Source: DASUNQ01 sp035536455 (GTDB lineage: Bacteria; Acidobacteriota; Thermoanaerobaculia; Multivoradales; UBA5704). From it: a stretch of 64,000 bases of DNA. The DNA lies in contig DATLOC010000006.1 of NCBI GenBank assembly GCA_035536455.1, positions 1 to 64,000 of the forward strand, read 5' to 3'. The stretch's first letter is position 1; the number at the start of each line of letters is the position of its first letter. Below the pieces are notes generated by a model that was not told where the DNA came from, did not search any database, and saw only the letters and a list, made by a program, of their open reading frames with translations. The position numbers and the translations under genes are program-made. Of this stretch, positions 33,117 to 43,288 are shown in pieces.

Positions 33117-34838
33117 ATGAGGCCGCCCGCGGGGGCGCGGAGGCTTCTCCTCTGGGCGGCGGCCGCCCTGCCCGCCGCGGGCGCGGCGCTCTTCCTCGTC
33201 CTGCGCTCGGGCCAGATCCCGAACCTCGACTACTGGTGGCTCTTCCCGCGCTTCTTCGGCCCGGCCGGCTTCGCTGCCGATCCCGGCGCCTGGTTCTCGC
33301 GCAGCAACGAGCACCTGCTGACGGGGAGCTACCTCCTCTACGCCGTCAACATCCTGGCGACCCGCGGTTCCAACGTCGGCCTCGGCCTCCTCGCCTGGCT
33401 GGCCGCCCTGGCGCAATACGCGCTGCTCTGCCGGCATCTCGCGCGCACCGGGGAGGAGCCGGGCTTCTGGCGCGCCGCCGCCGTCGCGGCCTTCTGCTTC
33501 ACGCCGGCGGCGGCGCAGGTCTGGATCGTGGGCTTCAGCGGCGTCCACTGGTGCTGGGCCAACCTCCTCGCGGTGGTGTCGCTCCTCGCCCTCCTCCGCT
33601 ACCTGGAGCGGGGCGGAGTGCTCCACCTGGCCGCGCACGTCGCCGCGGGGCTCGCCGCGACGCTGACCTTCGGCTCGGCGCTTGCGCTCTGGCCCGCGGC
33701 GCTCTTCGCGGTCGCACGGCACGCCCCCCTCCGGGTGGCGGCCGGCTACGCCGCCGGGGTCTTCGCGCTGGCGGCGGCCTATCGCGCCGGCATGCCCGCC
33801 GCGGCCGGCGCGCTCGGCGACCTCCAGGCGGTCCCGGTCTACGTCGGGAGCTTCCTCGGCGGCATCTTCATCTTCAGCCTGGAGCTGGCGTGCCTCATCG
33901 CGCTCGCGGGCCTGCTCCTCGCCGGGCACTTCGCGTGGCGGCTGCGCTCGGCGCCGGCCGATCGCGCGCCGTGGCTGTGGGTCCTCCTCGCCCTCTTCGC
34001 CCTCGGCAACGCGCTCCTCGCCGCCGTCGCCCGCGACGGCGGCGGCCCCCGCGGAGCGATCTCTTCACGGTACGCGCTTGTGGCCGGTCTCTTCTGGCTG
34101 TCGCTCTTGCAGCTCGGGTTCATCGCCTACCCGCCGCGGCAGGACTGGAGACGGCGGGGCCTGCGGCTCGCGTGGGCCGCCGCCGGCCTCGCCATGATCC
34201 TGGCGATGGCCAGGATCGGAGCCCTGTACGCGCCCCAGCTCCTCCAACGCGCCTCGCTGCAGCCGCTCGTCGAGCTGACCGCCGAGCTGGGGATCGAGGA
34301 CGACGAGCTGATCCGCGCGGCGATCACGGTGGACCCCGCGGCGTGGCGGCGGGCGCTGCCGGTCCTGCGCGCCCACCGGCTCGAGCCGTTCGCGTCCCCG
34401 GCCCTGCCTTGCGGCGACGACGGCGAGTGGAACGGGCGCTCCTTCCCGCTGCCGGACCGCCGCGGCGGCGGCCGCCTCGAAAGGATCGACGCGCTCGGCC
34501 CGGGCGTCGCCCGCGTGTCGGGCTGGCTGTGGGGGCGGCCGAGCGGCGGAACCTGTCTGCTGCTGCTCGACAGAGGCCGCCGGCTGCGCGGCTTCGGCCT
34601 GGCGACGCTGCCGGTCGACGATTCCCGAACGCGCTTCCTCGGCTACGTCCGCGTTCCCAGGCCGGACAGCGTCTTCACCGCCGTCCTGGCGGACCCGAGC
34701 CGCGAGCCCCGGCGCCTGCGCGGCTCGGTTTCCCTCACCCGGACCGGCGCAGCGGGCATCGACCCGACCTTCGCCCAGCTGCACCGCGCCGGCCGCTGGT
34801 ACGGCCGGGGCAAGTGGACCTGGCTCCGCGGCGACTGA
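33117..34838 (+). CDS. Large polytopic membrane protein of unknown function
   Basis: A 573-residue protein with roughly ten hydrophobic helices in residues 10-370, such as LLLWAAAALPAAGAALFLVL and FIFSLELACLIALAGLLLAG. The periplasmic loop after the first helix has NLDYWWLFPRFFG and FSRSNEHLLTGSYLLY, reminiscent of GT-C glycosyltransferase-like DUF proteins. The last 190 residues are soluble, with beta-rich features (GRSFPLPDRRGGG and GVARVSGWLWGRP). No family is certain; an envelope polysaccharide role is a guess. It begins 14 bp after tyrS and is the last gene before the convergent protease operon. Confidence 0.65.
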   Translation: MRPPAGARRLLLWAAAALPAAGAALFLVLRSGQIPNLDYWWLFPRFFGPAGFAADPGAWFSRSNEHLLTGSYLLYAVNILATRGSNVGLGLLAWLAALAQYALLCRHLARTGEEPGFWRAAAVAAFCFTPAAAQVWIVGFSGVHWCWANLLAVVSLLALLRYLERGGVLHLAAHVAAGLAATLTFGSALALWPAALFAVARHAPLRVAAGYAAGVFALAAAYRAGMPAAAGALGDLQAVPVYVGSFLGGIFIFSLELACLIALAGLLLAGHFAWRLRSAPADRAPWLWVLLALFALGNALLAAVARDGGGPRGAISSRYALVAGLFWLSLLQLGFIAYPPRQDWRRRGLRLAWAAAGLAMILAMARIGALYAPQLLQRASLQPLVELTAELGIEDDELIRAAITVDPAAWRRALPVLRAHRLEPFASPALPCGDDGEWNGRSFPLPDRRGGGRLERIDALGPGVARVSGWLWGRPSGGTCLLLLDRGRRLRGFGLATLPVDDSRTRFLGYVRVPRPDSVFTAVLADPSREPRRLRGSVSLTRTGAAGIDPTFAQLHRAGRWYGRGKWTWLRGD

Positions 34839-34997
34839 GTCGCCTGCCCAGGTTGCTCTTGTCGTCTCCGTCCGCTAAGCCCGACACGATGCTTCACGTC
34901 GTCGACGAGCTGCTAGTGCCGCGCAAAGCAGGCGCGACTACCAGTGGTGCGAGTGGCAGGGTAGGGCTCCGTCCCCCGGCCTGCCGGGCACCGGCGG

Positions 34998-36353
34998 TCA
35001 GCGCGGGGGCCAGTCTCCCGACTGCATCGCCGCGCGCATGGTCGCTTCCAGCGAGGCGATCAGCGGATTACCCGGATTGTGCCCAAGAACCTGGAGGTAG
35101 TACCCCCCGAGTGCCCAGGCCCATATGCCCAAGCCATGCGGCAGCCCGTTGGCGAAGGGGATGTAGTCCGGGTCGAAGTCATCGGGCGGCGGGGCATAGA
35201 TGGACAGCCCGTTGGTAGACGATGGCGTGCGGCCACCGCAGCATGCCACGACCGCTTCGTCGAAGCGCTGCACCAGCGTTCGTGCCGCATCGGCGCAGGA
35301 GCTCGGCACCGGGCGTGCGAGCAACTGCTGCGCCAGGCCCTTGAGGTCGGCCAAGCCTGTTTTCTTGGACCGCCAAGTGTCGGCTAGCGCATCGTTCAGC
35401 ACCTGCAGCAGGACGGCGTTGTTCGGGTCGAGGCTCTGTGCGAAACCCACGAACGCACCGGCCAGGGGGGCGAGCCGCGCAGCATCGATGGCGGCGAGCG
35501 TGACCGGGGTGCCGCGTTGCGCGTCGGCACGATAGGCGTGCGCACTGTCGGCCACCAAACGGCGCGCCAGCATCTCGGGTGTGATGTCCGGCTCGGTCCG
35601 CAGTGTATGCACCAGTGTTCGGTAGTCGAAGCCCTCGCCCGGCCACTGGTCCTCGGCGAGCACGAGCCAGCGCGCGTGGTCGCTGAAACCAGCCCCCACC
35701 GACTCCAGGTTGCCCATGTAGCAGGCATCGAAGGCGATCACGTCGATGGACCCGGGGGCGGCGGCAGAATTCCGCTCGATCGCACCGTTCAGCTCGTCCT
35801 GCGCGGCCACCTGGCAGCGGCGCAATTCGGCATCGCAGGCCTCACCGGGGCCGGGCAGCACCAGGCGTCCGGGTTGCTGCAGGTAGCGCCTGCCCAGGCC
35901 TTGGTCTTGGAGGACCCCCTTCCAGCCGGAGCCGTGCCCGCCCAGGATGACGAGCCTATGCTCGGCCGGAAAAGCTTGCGCAAGCCCCAGCACCTGGGCC
36001 AGGAGCTTCGCATCGGAGGTGCGAAGCTCGTTGAACCGCATCACCAGGTCCTGCCCCAGCGGGGTGCCGGCGTTCAGGCGTGCGATGAACGAATCGGCAA
36101 GCAGCGGACCGTCGAATAGCGCCAGCACATGCACGTCGTCGTTGGATCCGACAGACTTCATCTCGAGCAGATCGGCGAACATCCAGCGTGCGAGATCGCA
36201 GTCGGCGGCCAAGTAGGCCAGCACGGTCCATTTGGCGCGGCGGCCGAGCGCCGCTCGGTTGATCGTCGACAGCTCGAAGCGGAAGTCATCCCAGTCCAGG
36301 TGCAGCACCTCCGGCGCGCCGGCGGTGTAGGGGTTGCCGCGGTCGACGAGCAT
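34998..36353 (-). CDS. Clostripain-family (C11) cysteine peptidase-like protein
   Basis: A 451-residue clan CD protease. The His/Cys dyad is visible in VILGGHGSGW (His140) and VIAFDACYMGNLESV (Cys211), the layout of clostripain and related C11 enzymes. An N-terminal region of about 120 residues contains AKWTVLAYLAADCDLA, typical for C11 proteins. C-terminal parts include GLSIYAPPPDDFDPDYIPFA. It has no signal peptide, so it would act in the cytoplasm. It is the last gene of a three-gene operon with a caspase-like protein and a hydrolase; composition differs from the flanks. Confidence 0.88.
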   Translation of the reverse strand: MLVDRGNPYTAGAPEVLHLDWDDFRFELSTINRAALGRRAKWTVLAYLAADCDLARWMFADLLEMKSVGSNDDVHVLALFDGPLLADSFIARLNAGTPLGQDLVMRFNELRTSDAKLLAQVLGLAQAFPAEHRLVILGGHGSGWKGVLQDQGLGRRYLQQPGRLVLPGPGEACDAELRRCQVAAQDELNGAIERNSAAAPGSIDVIAFDACYMGNLESVGAGFSDHARWLVLAEDQWPGEGFDYRTLVHTLRTEPDITPEMLARRLVADSAHAYRADAQRGTPVTLAAIDAARLAPLAGAFVGFAQSLDPNNAVLLQVLNDALADTWRSKKTGLADLKGLAQQLLARPVPSSCADAARTLVQRFDEAVVACCGGRTPSSTNGLSIYAPPPDDFDPDYIPFANGLPHGLGIWAWALGGYYLQVLGHNPGNPLIASLEATMRAAMQSGDWPPR

Positions 36354-36360
36354 CGGCGCT

Positions 36361-37245
36361 TCAGGCCACGAGCGCGTCGTGCATCGCTTTGGCGACTTCC
36401 GAGTCGGACAGGTAGCCGCTGATGCCGTGCCGGTTGGGCGTAGGGTTATCGACGTCGTGCTTGTTGGTGATCTGCGGGTCGAGCGGGAAGTGGTCGGCGT
36501 CCAGTCGATACAGCGCTACGACGTCGCGCTCGTCCAGGGCGTTGAACCAGCGTCCCACACAGGCCGGGTGGCGGTTCGGCGCGAGTTTCTTGCGGATGGC
36601 CTTTACCGCCAGCGGCGCGCCGAGGGTAATGAAAAGCGGCACCTGCCAGCCCTGCGCCGCCCCTTCGCGCCGCAGCAGGTTGTAGGCCACCACCGTGCCG
36701 AGCGAATGCGCGGCGACGACGGTTTGCACGTTCGGCTTCAGCGCCTGGTGCACACCGGTCTCGATCTCGTCGCGGATGCCGATGTTGTCCAGGTACTGGT
36801 AGACATCATTCGTCGCGAGCGCGATCGACGTGCCGCTGGCCAGCGGCACGCGACGGTCGATGACCTTCAGCACCGCCTGCAGCCATTCCCAGTTCAGCGG
36901 TCCCTTCTGCACCACCTCGGCCCCTGCAACCTCCGCGAGCTCAGCATCCGAGATGCCCTGCCTGCGCTGCACTTCCAGCAGCACCTCGCGGATGAACGCG
37001 CGCTGCTCGGCGTCTGCGTTGTCGCCCTTGACGATGACGGCGGCCGCCTCGCTGGCGGTCTTGCCCTGCGCCAGGTCGTAGAGTGTCTGCCCGTAGTACG
37101 GGAAGCGGATGTCGGTTTCCGCAATGGGCATCGACAGGCCGTTCTTCGCCAGCCCCGACCGCCACGCATCCACCCATTCGGCCTTCAGGGCGGCGGCATC
37201 CTTGTGTTCTTGCGCACGGCCGTGAACGAAGACCAATTGCTTCAT
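36361..37245 (-). CDS. Alpha/beta hydrolase fold protein
   Basis: A 294-residue protein starting MKQLVFVHGRAQEHKD with the first strand and oxyanion loop (VHGR). The nucleophile elbow is VVAAHSLGTVVAYNLL, with Ser181 in AHSLG. A charged helical insert lies between residues 60 and 130. C-terminal Asp and His candidates are DERDVVALYRLD and NRHGISGYL. Likely a cytoplasmic lipase, esterase or peptidase-like effector. Its start overlaps the caspase stop by 4 bp and its stop is 7 bp before the clostripain ATG, so the three proteins are produced together. Confidence 0.8.
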   Translation of the reverse strand: MKQLVFVHGRAQEHKDAAALKAEWVDAWRSGLAKNGLSMPIAETDIRFPYYGQTLYDLAQGKTASEAAAVIVKGDNADAEQRAFIREVLLEVQRRQGISDAELAEVAGAEVVQKGPLNWEWLQAVLKVIDRRVPLASGTSIALATNDVYQYLDNIGIRDEIETGVHQALKPNVQTVVAAHSLGTVVAYNLLRREGAAQGWQVPLFITLGAPLAVKAIRKKLAPNRHPACVGRWFNALDERDVVALYRLDADHFPLDPQITNKHDVDNPTPNRHGISGYLSDSEVAKAMHDALVA

Positions 37246-38999
37246 CGGCGAATCTCCCCTTGGCGAAAGGCCTTGACCAGCGCCTGAGTGCCGGCCGGAT
37301 CGAACAGGGTCCACAGCGACGGTCGCAGGTAGCGCTGCAGCTCAAGCAGCGCCTGGCTCACCGGCGCGCGGAAGGCGGAAAGCAGCGACCAACCCTGCGA
37401 CAGCAGCGGCACTGGTGGCAGCACACTGCCGTCGCGGTACAGCGTCTGCAGGCTGTCGTCGGCTGCCAACAGCGCGATATCGAAGAACGTGATGCCGAGG
37501 TCGCCTCGGAGGAACGACTGCATCTCGCGGATGCGGTCGCGCCGGCCCAGGTCATGGTACGCGTAGGCCGCGTAAAGCGCCATCGACGGATCGATCGACT
37601 TGGCGATCTGCATGCCGCGCGCGAGGTGCAGGGCGTTGTCGCCTGTGAGGCGGAAGACGCCCATGCCCGCCGCCGCCGCGATCGCGGCGCGCAGCGCGCG
37701 CAGCTCGTCCCGACGGGCTGCGTAATCGTTCCAGCGCGGGCTCAGGTCAGACGGCTCGTAAGCCACGTGCGCTAGCTCGTCGTCCTCGAACGTTAGCTCG
37801 GCCAGGAACTCGGGGATCGCCGGAAGCAGCACGCCGCGGCCGTCGCTCAACTCCAGCAGCACGCTCACCGCGCCGTGCTGGGGCGTTATGCGTACGAGCG
37901 TGCCGTCTTGGTCCAAAATCTCGTGCGCGGCGCCCGTGCTGTGCACGGCGCGCACCCGTGCACCGCGAAGCTTGAAGCCGCAGCCGGTTTCGTAATGCGT
38001 GGGGCCGAACGGGCTTGCCAGCGTGCCCGTGGTCGAGCGCAGCAGCGCGGATCCAGGCCCACCCGGCGCATTGCCGAGTAAGCTGCCGAAGCTCCCGAGG
38101 TCGCCCGCAAGCGCAGTCGACAGCAGCTTGTCGGCGGTGTCGAAGGCGGTCACCGCGGGGGGCGCGGCCGCCGGGGTGCGAATCGCACCGCGGGACACGC
38201 GCGGCAGTTGCTCCCCAGGGATGCGCGACAGCCACGCCTCCCGCGAGAGGACGCGCGCCACCGGCGTCTGGTTGACCGTGGGCGTTTTGCCGAGCTTGGC
38301 CTTCAGCCGCGGCGGCACCCGCGCCAGCAATTCGTCTCCCAACTTCCAGGCACGCACTAGCCCGACCTCGGCGCCGGCTTCCTCCACCCGGTCGAGCACT
38401 GCGGCGTGTCGGCCGGCGAGGCACTCCGAGAGCACCTCGGTGTACAGCGCCGAGAAGGCGCCAGCCGATTCCGCCGGATCGCGCACCTCGAGTGCGGGCT
38501 TGCCGCGCGCGCAGGCGAAGAAGGCGTCCACCTTGCGCTCCAAGCCGTCCACCGGGTCATTGGGGAAGATCTCGGCGCCGGTGACGCCCTGCGCCTGGAT
38601 GCCGTCGGCGGCGGTGCGGCACGCGTCGGAGAGCAGTACCACGTGCTCGACGCCGCAGTAGCGCGCGAGCTGGATACTGCCCTCAACATTCACCGCCTCC
38701 GCCGTCTTGACCGGCGCGTCCGACAGCAGCCAGTAGTCGCCGCGGTTATGGATGCCGTGGCCGGAAAAGTAGACGACGAGCTGATCCAGCGTGCGCTGCT
38801 CGACGAGCTTCTCGATCGCGTCGACGATCTGGTGCGCACGCACCTTGCCGGCCTGGTCGGTAAGCACGACGAGGCGGTCGCCGCCGATTCCCTGTGTGGC
38901 GGCCCAGGCCAGCATGTGCGCGATGCCAGTCTGCACCGCCTGCAGCTCGGGCAAGCCGCCTGTCTTGCTCACACCAATCAGCACGGCCGCGCGCTGCAT
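37242..38999 (-). CDS. Caspase-like (C14) protein with large C-terminal region
   Basis: A 585-residue protein. The N-terminal 210 residues are a metacaspase-type domain: AVLIGVSKTGGLPEL, the catalytic His in LVVYFSGHGIHNRGD (His81) and the catalytic Cys in VVLLSDACRTAADG (Cys127). A middle segment (about 230-345) is Ala/Pro/Gly-rich. The C-terminal 230 residues begin GCGFKLRGARVRAVHS and include ITFFDIALLAADDSLQ; this part may sense a trigger but matches no family I know. A good SD (GAGGAGG) precedes the ATG, and a TTGCCA/TAGAAT promoter is just upstream. It is the first gene of the operon. Confidence 0.88.
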   Translation of the reverse strand: MQRAAVLIGVSKTGGLPELQAVQTGIAHMLAWAATQGIGGDRLVVLTDQAGKVRAHQIVDAIEKLVEQRTLDQLVVYFSGHGIHNRGDYWLLSDAPVKTAEAVNVEGSIQLARYCGVEHVVLLSDACRTAADGIQAQGVTGAEIFPNDPVDGLERKVDAFFACARGKPALEVRDPAESAGAFSALYTEVLSECLAGRHAAVLDRVEEAGAEVGLVRAWKLGDELLARVPPRLKAKLGKTPTVNQTPVARVLSREAWLSRIPGEQLPRVSRGAIRTPAAAPPAVTAFDTADKLLSTALAGDLGSFGSLLGNAPGGPGSALLRSTTGTLASPFGPTHYETGCGFKLRGARVRAVHSTGAAHEILDQDGTLVRITPQHGAVSVLLELSDGRGVLLPAIPEFLAELTFEDDELAHVAYEPSDLSPRWNDYAARRDELRALRAAIAAAAGMGVFRLTGDNALHLARGMQIAKSIDPSMALYAAYAYHDLGRRDRIREMQSFLRGDLGITFFDIALLAADDSLQTLYRDGSVLPPVPLLSQGWSLLSAFRAPVSQALLELQRYLRPSLWTLFDPAGTQALVKAFRQGEIRR

Positions 39000-39032
39000 C
39001 GTCGCCCTCCTCGCTTCGCCAAAGTTTAGTCA

Positions 39033-39060
39033 ATTCTAACACTCCGTCTCGACCTGGCAA
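39033..39060 (-). promoter_or_regulatory. Sigma-70-like promoter of the caspase operon
   Basis: On the minus strand TTGCCA (39055-39060) and TAGAAT (39033-39038) are separated by 16 bp, each matching consensus in five of six positions. The start codon at 38999 is preceded by GAGGAGG. This is one of the most AT-rich short stretches in the region. Confidence 0.6.
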
Positions 39061-39084
39061 ATCTCGCCCTCTAGAGCGCAGGCG

Positions 39085-39300
39085 TCACGAAAAAAAGACG
39101 GCGCGCCGAGCACAGAAGGGCTGGAGCTCATCGCGGCCTTCGAAGAGCCCTTGCACCTCGTCGGGAAGCGGTTTGTCGAAGTCCTCGACGATCGGGAGCT
39201 GCCGCGGCGGGAACGGAGGCGCGGGCGAGAGGATGGCTGCGCGGAGAGCGTTCTCGAGCTCCGACGAAGGAGCGGGGAGCTGCCGGAGGCTCCCGGAAGG
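39085..39300 (-). pseudogene. Possible C-terminal gene remnant next to tandem array
   Basis: The minus-strand frame ending at 39085 reads LPIVEDFDKPLPDEVQGLF followed by EGRDELQPFCARRAVFFS, with codon usage and composition like a real protein end. Upstream the frame runs open through the 20-bp repeats without a start codon or recognisable domain. It may be the tail of a gene whose 5' part was lost. Homology was not identified. Confidence 0.3.
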
Positions 39301-39486
39301 CCGCTTTCGGTGCGGGAGCGCCCGTTTCGGTGGGGGGCCGCCCGTTTCGGTCCGGGAGCGCCCATTTCGGTGGGGGAGCGCCCGTTTCGGTTCCGGAGCG
39401 CCCGTTTCGGTTGGCGAGCGCCCGATTTGGTTGGGGAGCGCCCGATTCGGTGGGAGAGCGCCCGTTTCGGTCCTGGAGCGCCCGCC
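39301..39486. repeat. 20-bp tandem array, nine full copies
   Basis: Nine consecutive 20-bp units with consensus CCCGTTTCGGTTGGGGAGCG and a partial tenth. Positions TTTCGG and GAGCGCCCG are the best preserved. The array starts 22 bp beyond the XRE gene stop. Since the period is not a multiple of three, translated frames show a 20-residue period; this is not evidence of coding. Confidence 0.9.
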
Positions 39487-39508
39487 TGCGTCGTGGCGCG
39501 TCGGCGGC

Positions 39509-39880
39509 CTAGACGTCCCGGCGCGCGAGATGGCGGATCGTCCGGCTCAGACGGGAGACGGCGGCGGCCATCTCCGCCTCGAACTGCTCCAGCTCGCTGG
39601 CCAGCGAGGCGGCCGCCTCGGCGCGCTCCTCCGGCGCCTCGGGCGGCCCGGTCTCGCGCAGGCCGGCGAGGAACCGCTGCGTCCGCTCCACGGCGTCGGG
39701 CGCGAAGCCCATCGCCGCCACCAGTCGCCGCAGCTCTTCGGGCTCGGGCCGCCGATCGCCGCTCTCGTACTCGCCCACCCAGTGCCCCCGCACCTTCGCC
39801 GCCCGCGCCAGCTGGCGCTGCTCCCAGCCGCGGACGTACCGCAGCAGCTTGAGCGCCTGGCCGAGATCGTCGCGGGACAT
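39509..39880 (-). CDS. XRE-type helix-turn-helix regulator
   Basis: A 123-residue protein. Residues 5-65 form an HTH: LGQALKLLRYVRGWEQRQLA, then ARAAKVRGHWVGEYESGDRR and PEPEELRRLVAAMG. The remaining half is Glu/Ala-rich and helical, ending TIRHLARRDV, possibly for dimerisation. ATG at 39880 is 39 bp from the divergent GTG of the small protein gene, so it likely controls both directions. It may be the regulator of the adjacent nucleotidyltransferase pair. Confidence 0.8.
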   Translation of the reverse strand: MSRDDLGQALKLLRYVRGWEQRQLARAAKVRGHWVGEYESGDRRPEPEELRRLVAAMGFAPDAVERTQRFLAGLRETGPPEAPEERAEAAASLASELEQFEAEMAAAVSRLSRTIRHLARRDV

Positions 39881-39907
39881 GGGCTGAAGACTACCGCGCG
39901 CGGCCCT

Positions 39908-39913
39908 TATACT
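39908..39913 (+). promoter_or_regulatory. -10 element of the small protein/nucleotidyltransferase operon
   Basis: TATACT, one mismatch from TATAAT, lies 6 bp before the GTG at 39920 in the 39-bp divergent spacer. A -35 match is poor (TGAAGA at 39885). The closeness to the GTG suggests a leaderless or very short-leader transcript, or a regulator-dependent promoter. Confidence 0.4.
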
Positions 39914-39919
39914 GACCGA

Positions 39920-40162
39920 GTGGAGCCCCAGGACCTGCTGCGGTGGGTGGAAGCGCGGCGCGCGGCCGATGAGCGCGAGCGGCTTGAGCGGCGCGAGCGC
40001 GGGGTGGACCGCGAGCGGTCGGTGCGCGCCGCCCTCTCCCTCATTGCCTTCGCCGGCCGCCTCCACGGCTGGCCCCTGCCTGAGAACGAGGTGAGAAGGC
40101 GCGAAGACGCGCTCGTGCAGGAAAGCTGGATGCGCCTGCGCTCCCACTACGGCGGGAGATGA
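39920..40162 (+). CDS. Small charged protein paired with nucleotidyltransferase
   Basis: An 80-residue protein from GTG, reading VEPQDLLRWVEARRAADERE at the N-terminus and WMRLRSHYGGR at the end. It is rich in Arg and Glu and almost wholly helical. Its stop overlaps the ATG of the AbiEii-type gene. Pairing of a small helical protein with a minimal nucleotidyltransferase resembles HEPN/MNT or AbiEi/AbiEii arrangements, but no HEPN Rx4-6H motif is obvious. Confidence 0.6.
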   Translation: MEPQDLLRWVEARRAADERERLERRERGVDRERSVRAALSLIAFAGRLHGWPLPENEVRRREDALVQESWMRLRSHYGGR

Positions 40163-40743
40163 GCAGCGTCGCCGACCAGAGGCTCCTTGAGGCTCTCGCC
40201 GCGCTCGCCGCGGTACTTCGCTCCCTCGAAGCGCCTTCCATGGTCATCGGCGGCATCGCCGTGATCGCTCACGGCGTCCCCCGTTTGACCGTCGACATCG
40301 ACGCCACCGTGTGGTCGGAGGAAGTCGAGCTGGAGCGCCTCCTTCCAGCTCTGGCACGCCATGGGATCGAGCCGCGGATTCGCGACGCCCTGGACTTCGC
40401 CCGCCGGCGGCAGGTCCTCCTACTCGAGCATCAACCCTCCGGCACTCCGCTCGAGATCACCCTGGCCTCGCTGCCGTTCGAGCGGGAGGCGCTGGCCCGC
40501 GCCGCAATTTTGCGTGTCGCGGGAGTGGAGGTGTCGATTGTCTCGGCGGAGGACTTGGTGGTCTACAAGGCGGTTGCGTGGCGGGAGCGCGACCGGTCCG
40601 ATCTCGAGGAGTTGCTGGCGCTGCACGGGTCGACAATGAATCTCGAACGCGTCCGGCGCCTCGTGCGCGAGTTCGCCGAGGTGCTCGACGACCCCGGCCG
40701 TGTTGCGGCCTTCGAAGAGATCGTCGCCCGGGTCTCCAGCTAG
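40159..40743 (+). CDS. AbiEii/AbiGii-like nucleotidyltransferase
   Basis: A 194-residue protein with a pol-beta nucleotidyltransferase core: PSMVIGGIAVIAHGVPRLTV followed by DIDATV (the D-x-D), and the family's later VSAEDLVVYKAVAWRERDRS and DLEELLALHG. Known homologues are toxins of type IV-like AbiE modules or minimal nucleotidyltransferases that modify tRNA or partner proteins. ATG overlaps the small gene's stop. Together with the divergent XRE gene it could form a toxin-antitoxin-like unit; that is inference from layout. Confidence 0.82.
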   Translation: MSSVADQRLLEALAALAAVLRSLEAPSMVIGGIAVIAHGVPRLTVDIDATVWSEEVELERLLPALARHGIEPRIRDALDFARRRQVLLLEHQPSGTPLEITLASLPFEREALARAAILRVAGVEVSIVSAEDLVVYKAVAWRERDRSDLEELLALHGSTMNLERVRRLVREFAEVLDDPGRVAAFEEIVARVSS

Positions 40744-40750
40744 ATCCCCG

Positions 40751-41450
40751 TCACCGCAGGTTGCTCTTCGGAAACATCACCCGCTCCGGCTCGGCCTTGA
40801 GGCGGGCGAGGAGCTCCTGGATGAGGCGGGTCTTGACGCGGCCGGCCTGCTTGGGGTCGACGAGGTAGCGGAGGATGACCTCGAGCCAGGTGTTGTCGCT
40901 GACGCGAAAGAGCACCGCCGCGGTAGGGGCGGCGGATGAGGATGTAGATCCAGGCGAGCAGGCTGGTGATGGGCGTCTGCAGGGCGAAGCCGAGGATGAG
41001 CGAGATCACCCCCAGCGAGACGATTCGCCGCGTACCAGTTGCGGAAGAGGACCGAGCTGCCGACGAAGGCCGCCGCCAGGACCGCGACCAGGTCGGCGAC
41101 GCGGTGGAGGTTGTAGCGCGACACCGGGTCGCGCAGCCGCGCGATCAGCAGCAGCGAGAGGACGCGCTCGGCGGCGAGGATCCCCACCACCATCGCGAGC
41201 CCCCGTGCGACGCGCAGCCCCATCTCGCGCGCCGGCGGCGAGAAGGCAGCCAGCGCAGCCGGAAGCAGAGGTAGGCGACGGCGAGGACGGCGAGGACGAC
41301 GCCCCAGACGGCGATCCAGGAGCGGTCGCGCCGCGACAGCTGCGCCTTCGGCGCCGTCTGCTCGTCGGCGCCGCCGGCCTGCTCGAGCGCGAACTGCACG
41401 TCCTCGCGCTTCTCGAGGCGCTTGGCGACCTTCTTCTCGGCGGTGGCCAC
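40751..41450 (-). pseudogene. Frameshifted MscS-type mechanosensitive channel
   Basis: Consecutive pieces in different frames reconstruct one channel. An N-terminal part has KKVAKRLEKREDVQF and a helix WIAVWGVVLAVLAVAYLCF; the next frame has ARGLAMVVGILAAERVL and LVAVLAAAFVGSSVLF; the third has the pore signature ISLILGFALQTPITSLLAWI followed by LIRRPYR; the last has AVLFRVSDNTWLEVILRYLV and ends FPKSNLR. At least three breaks (near 41225, 41035 and 40940) are needed. They may be real lesions or assembly indels. The upstream start is uncertain; GTG at 41450 is one choice. It follows pilB on the same strand. Confidence 0.75.
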
Positions 41451-41497
41451 GCCCCCGGCCGGAGCAACTTCTCTGCCAGCGCCGGCGGCGGAGGGCT

Positions 41498-43258
<1,761 letters not shown>

Positions 43259-43288
43259 TGCCTGCGCGCAGTGTAGCGTAGCGCCCGC

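Noticed and set aside
39151..39852. Plus-strand frame rich in RPFRxGSARFG repeats
   Set aside because: Product of the 20-bp tandem array; it continues antisense to the XRE gene and has no family match.
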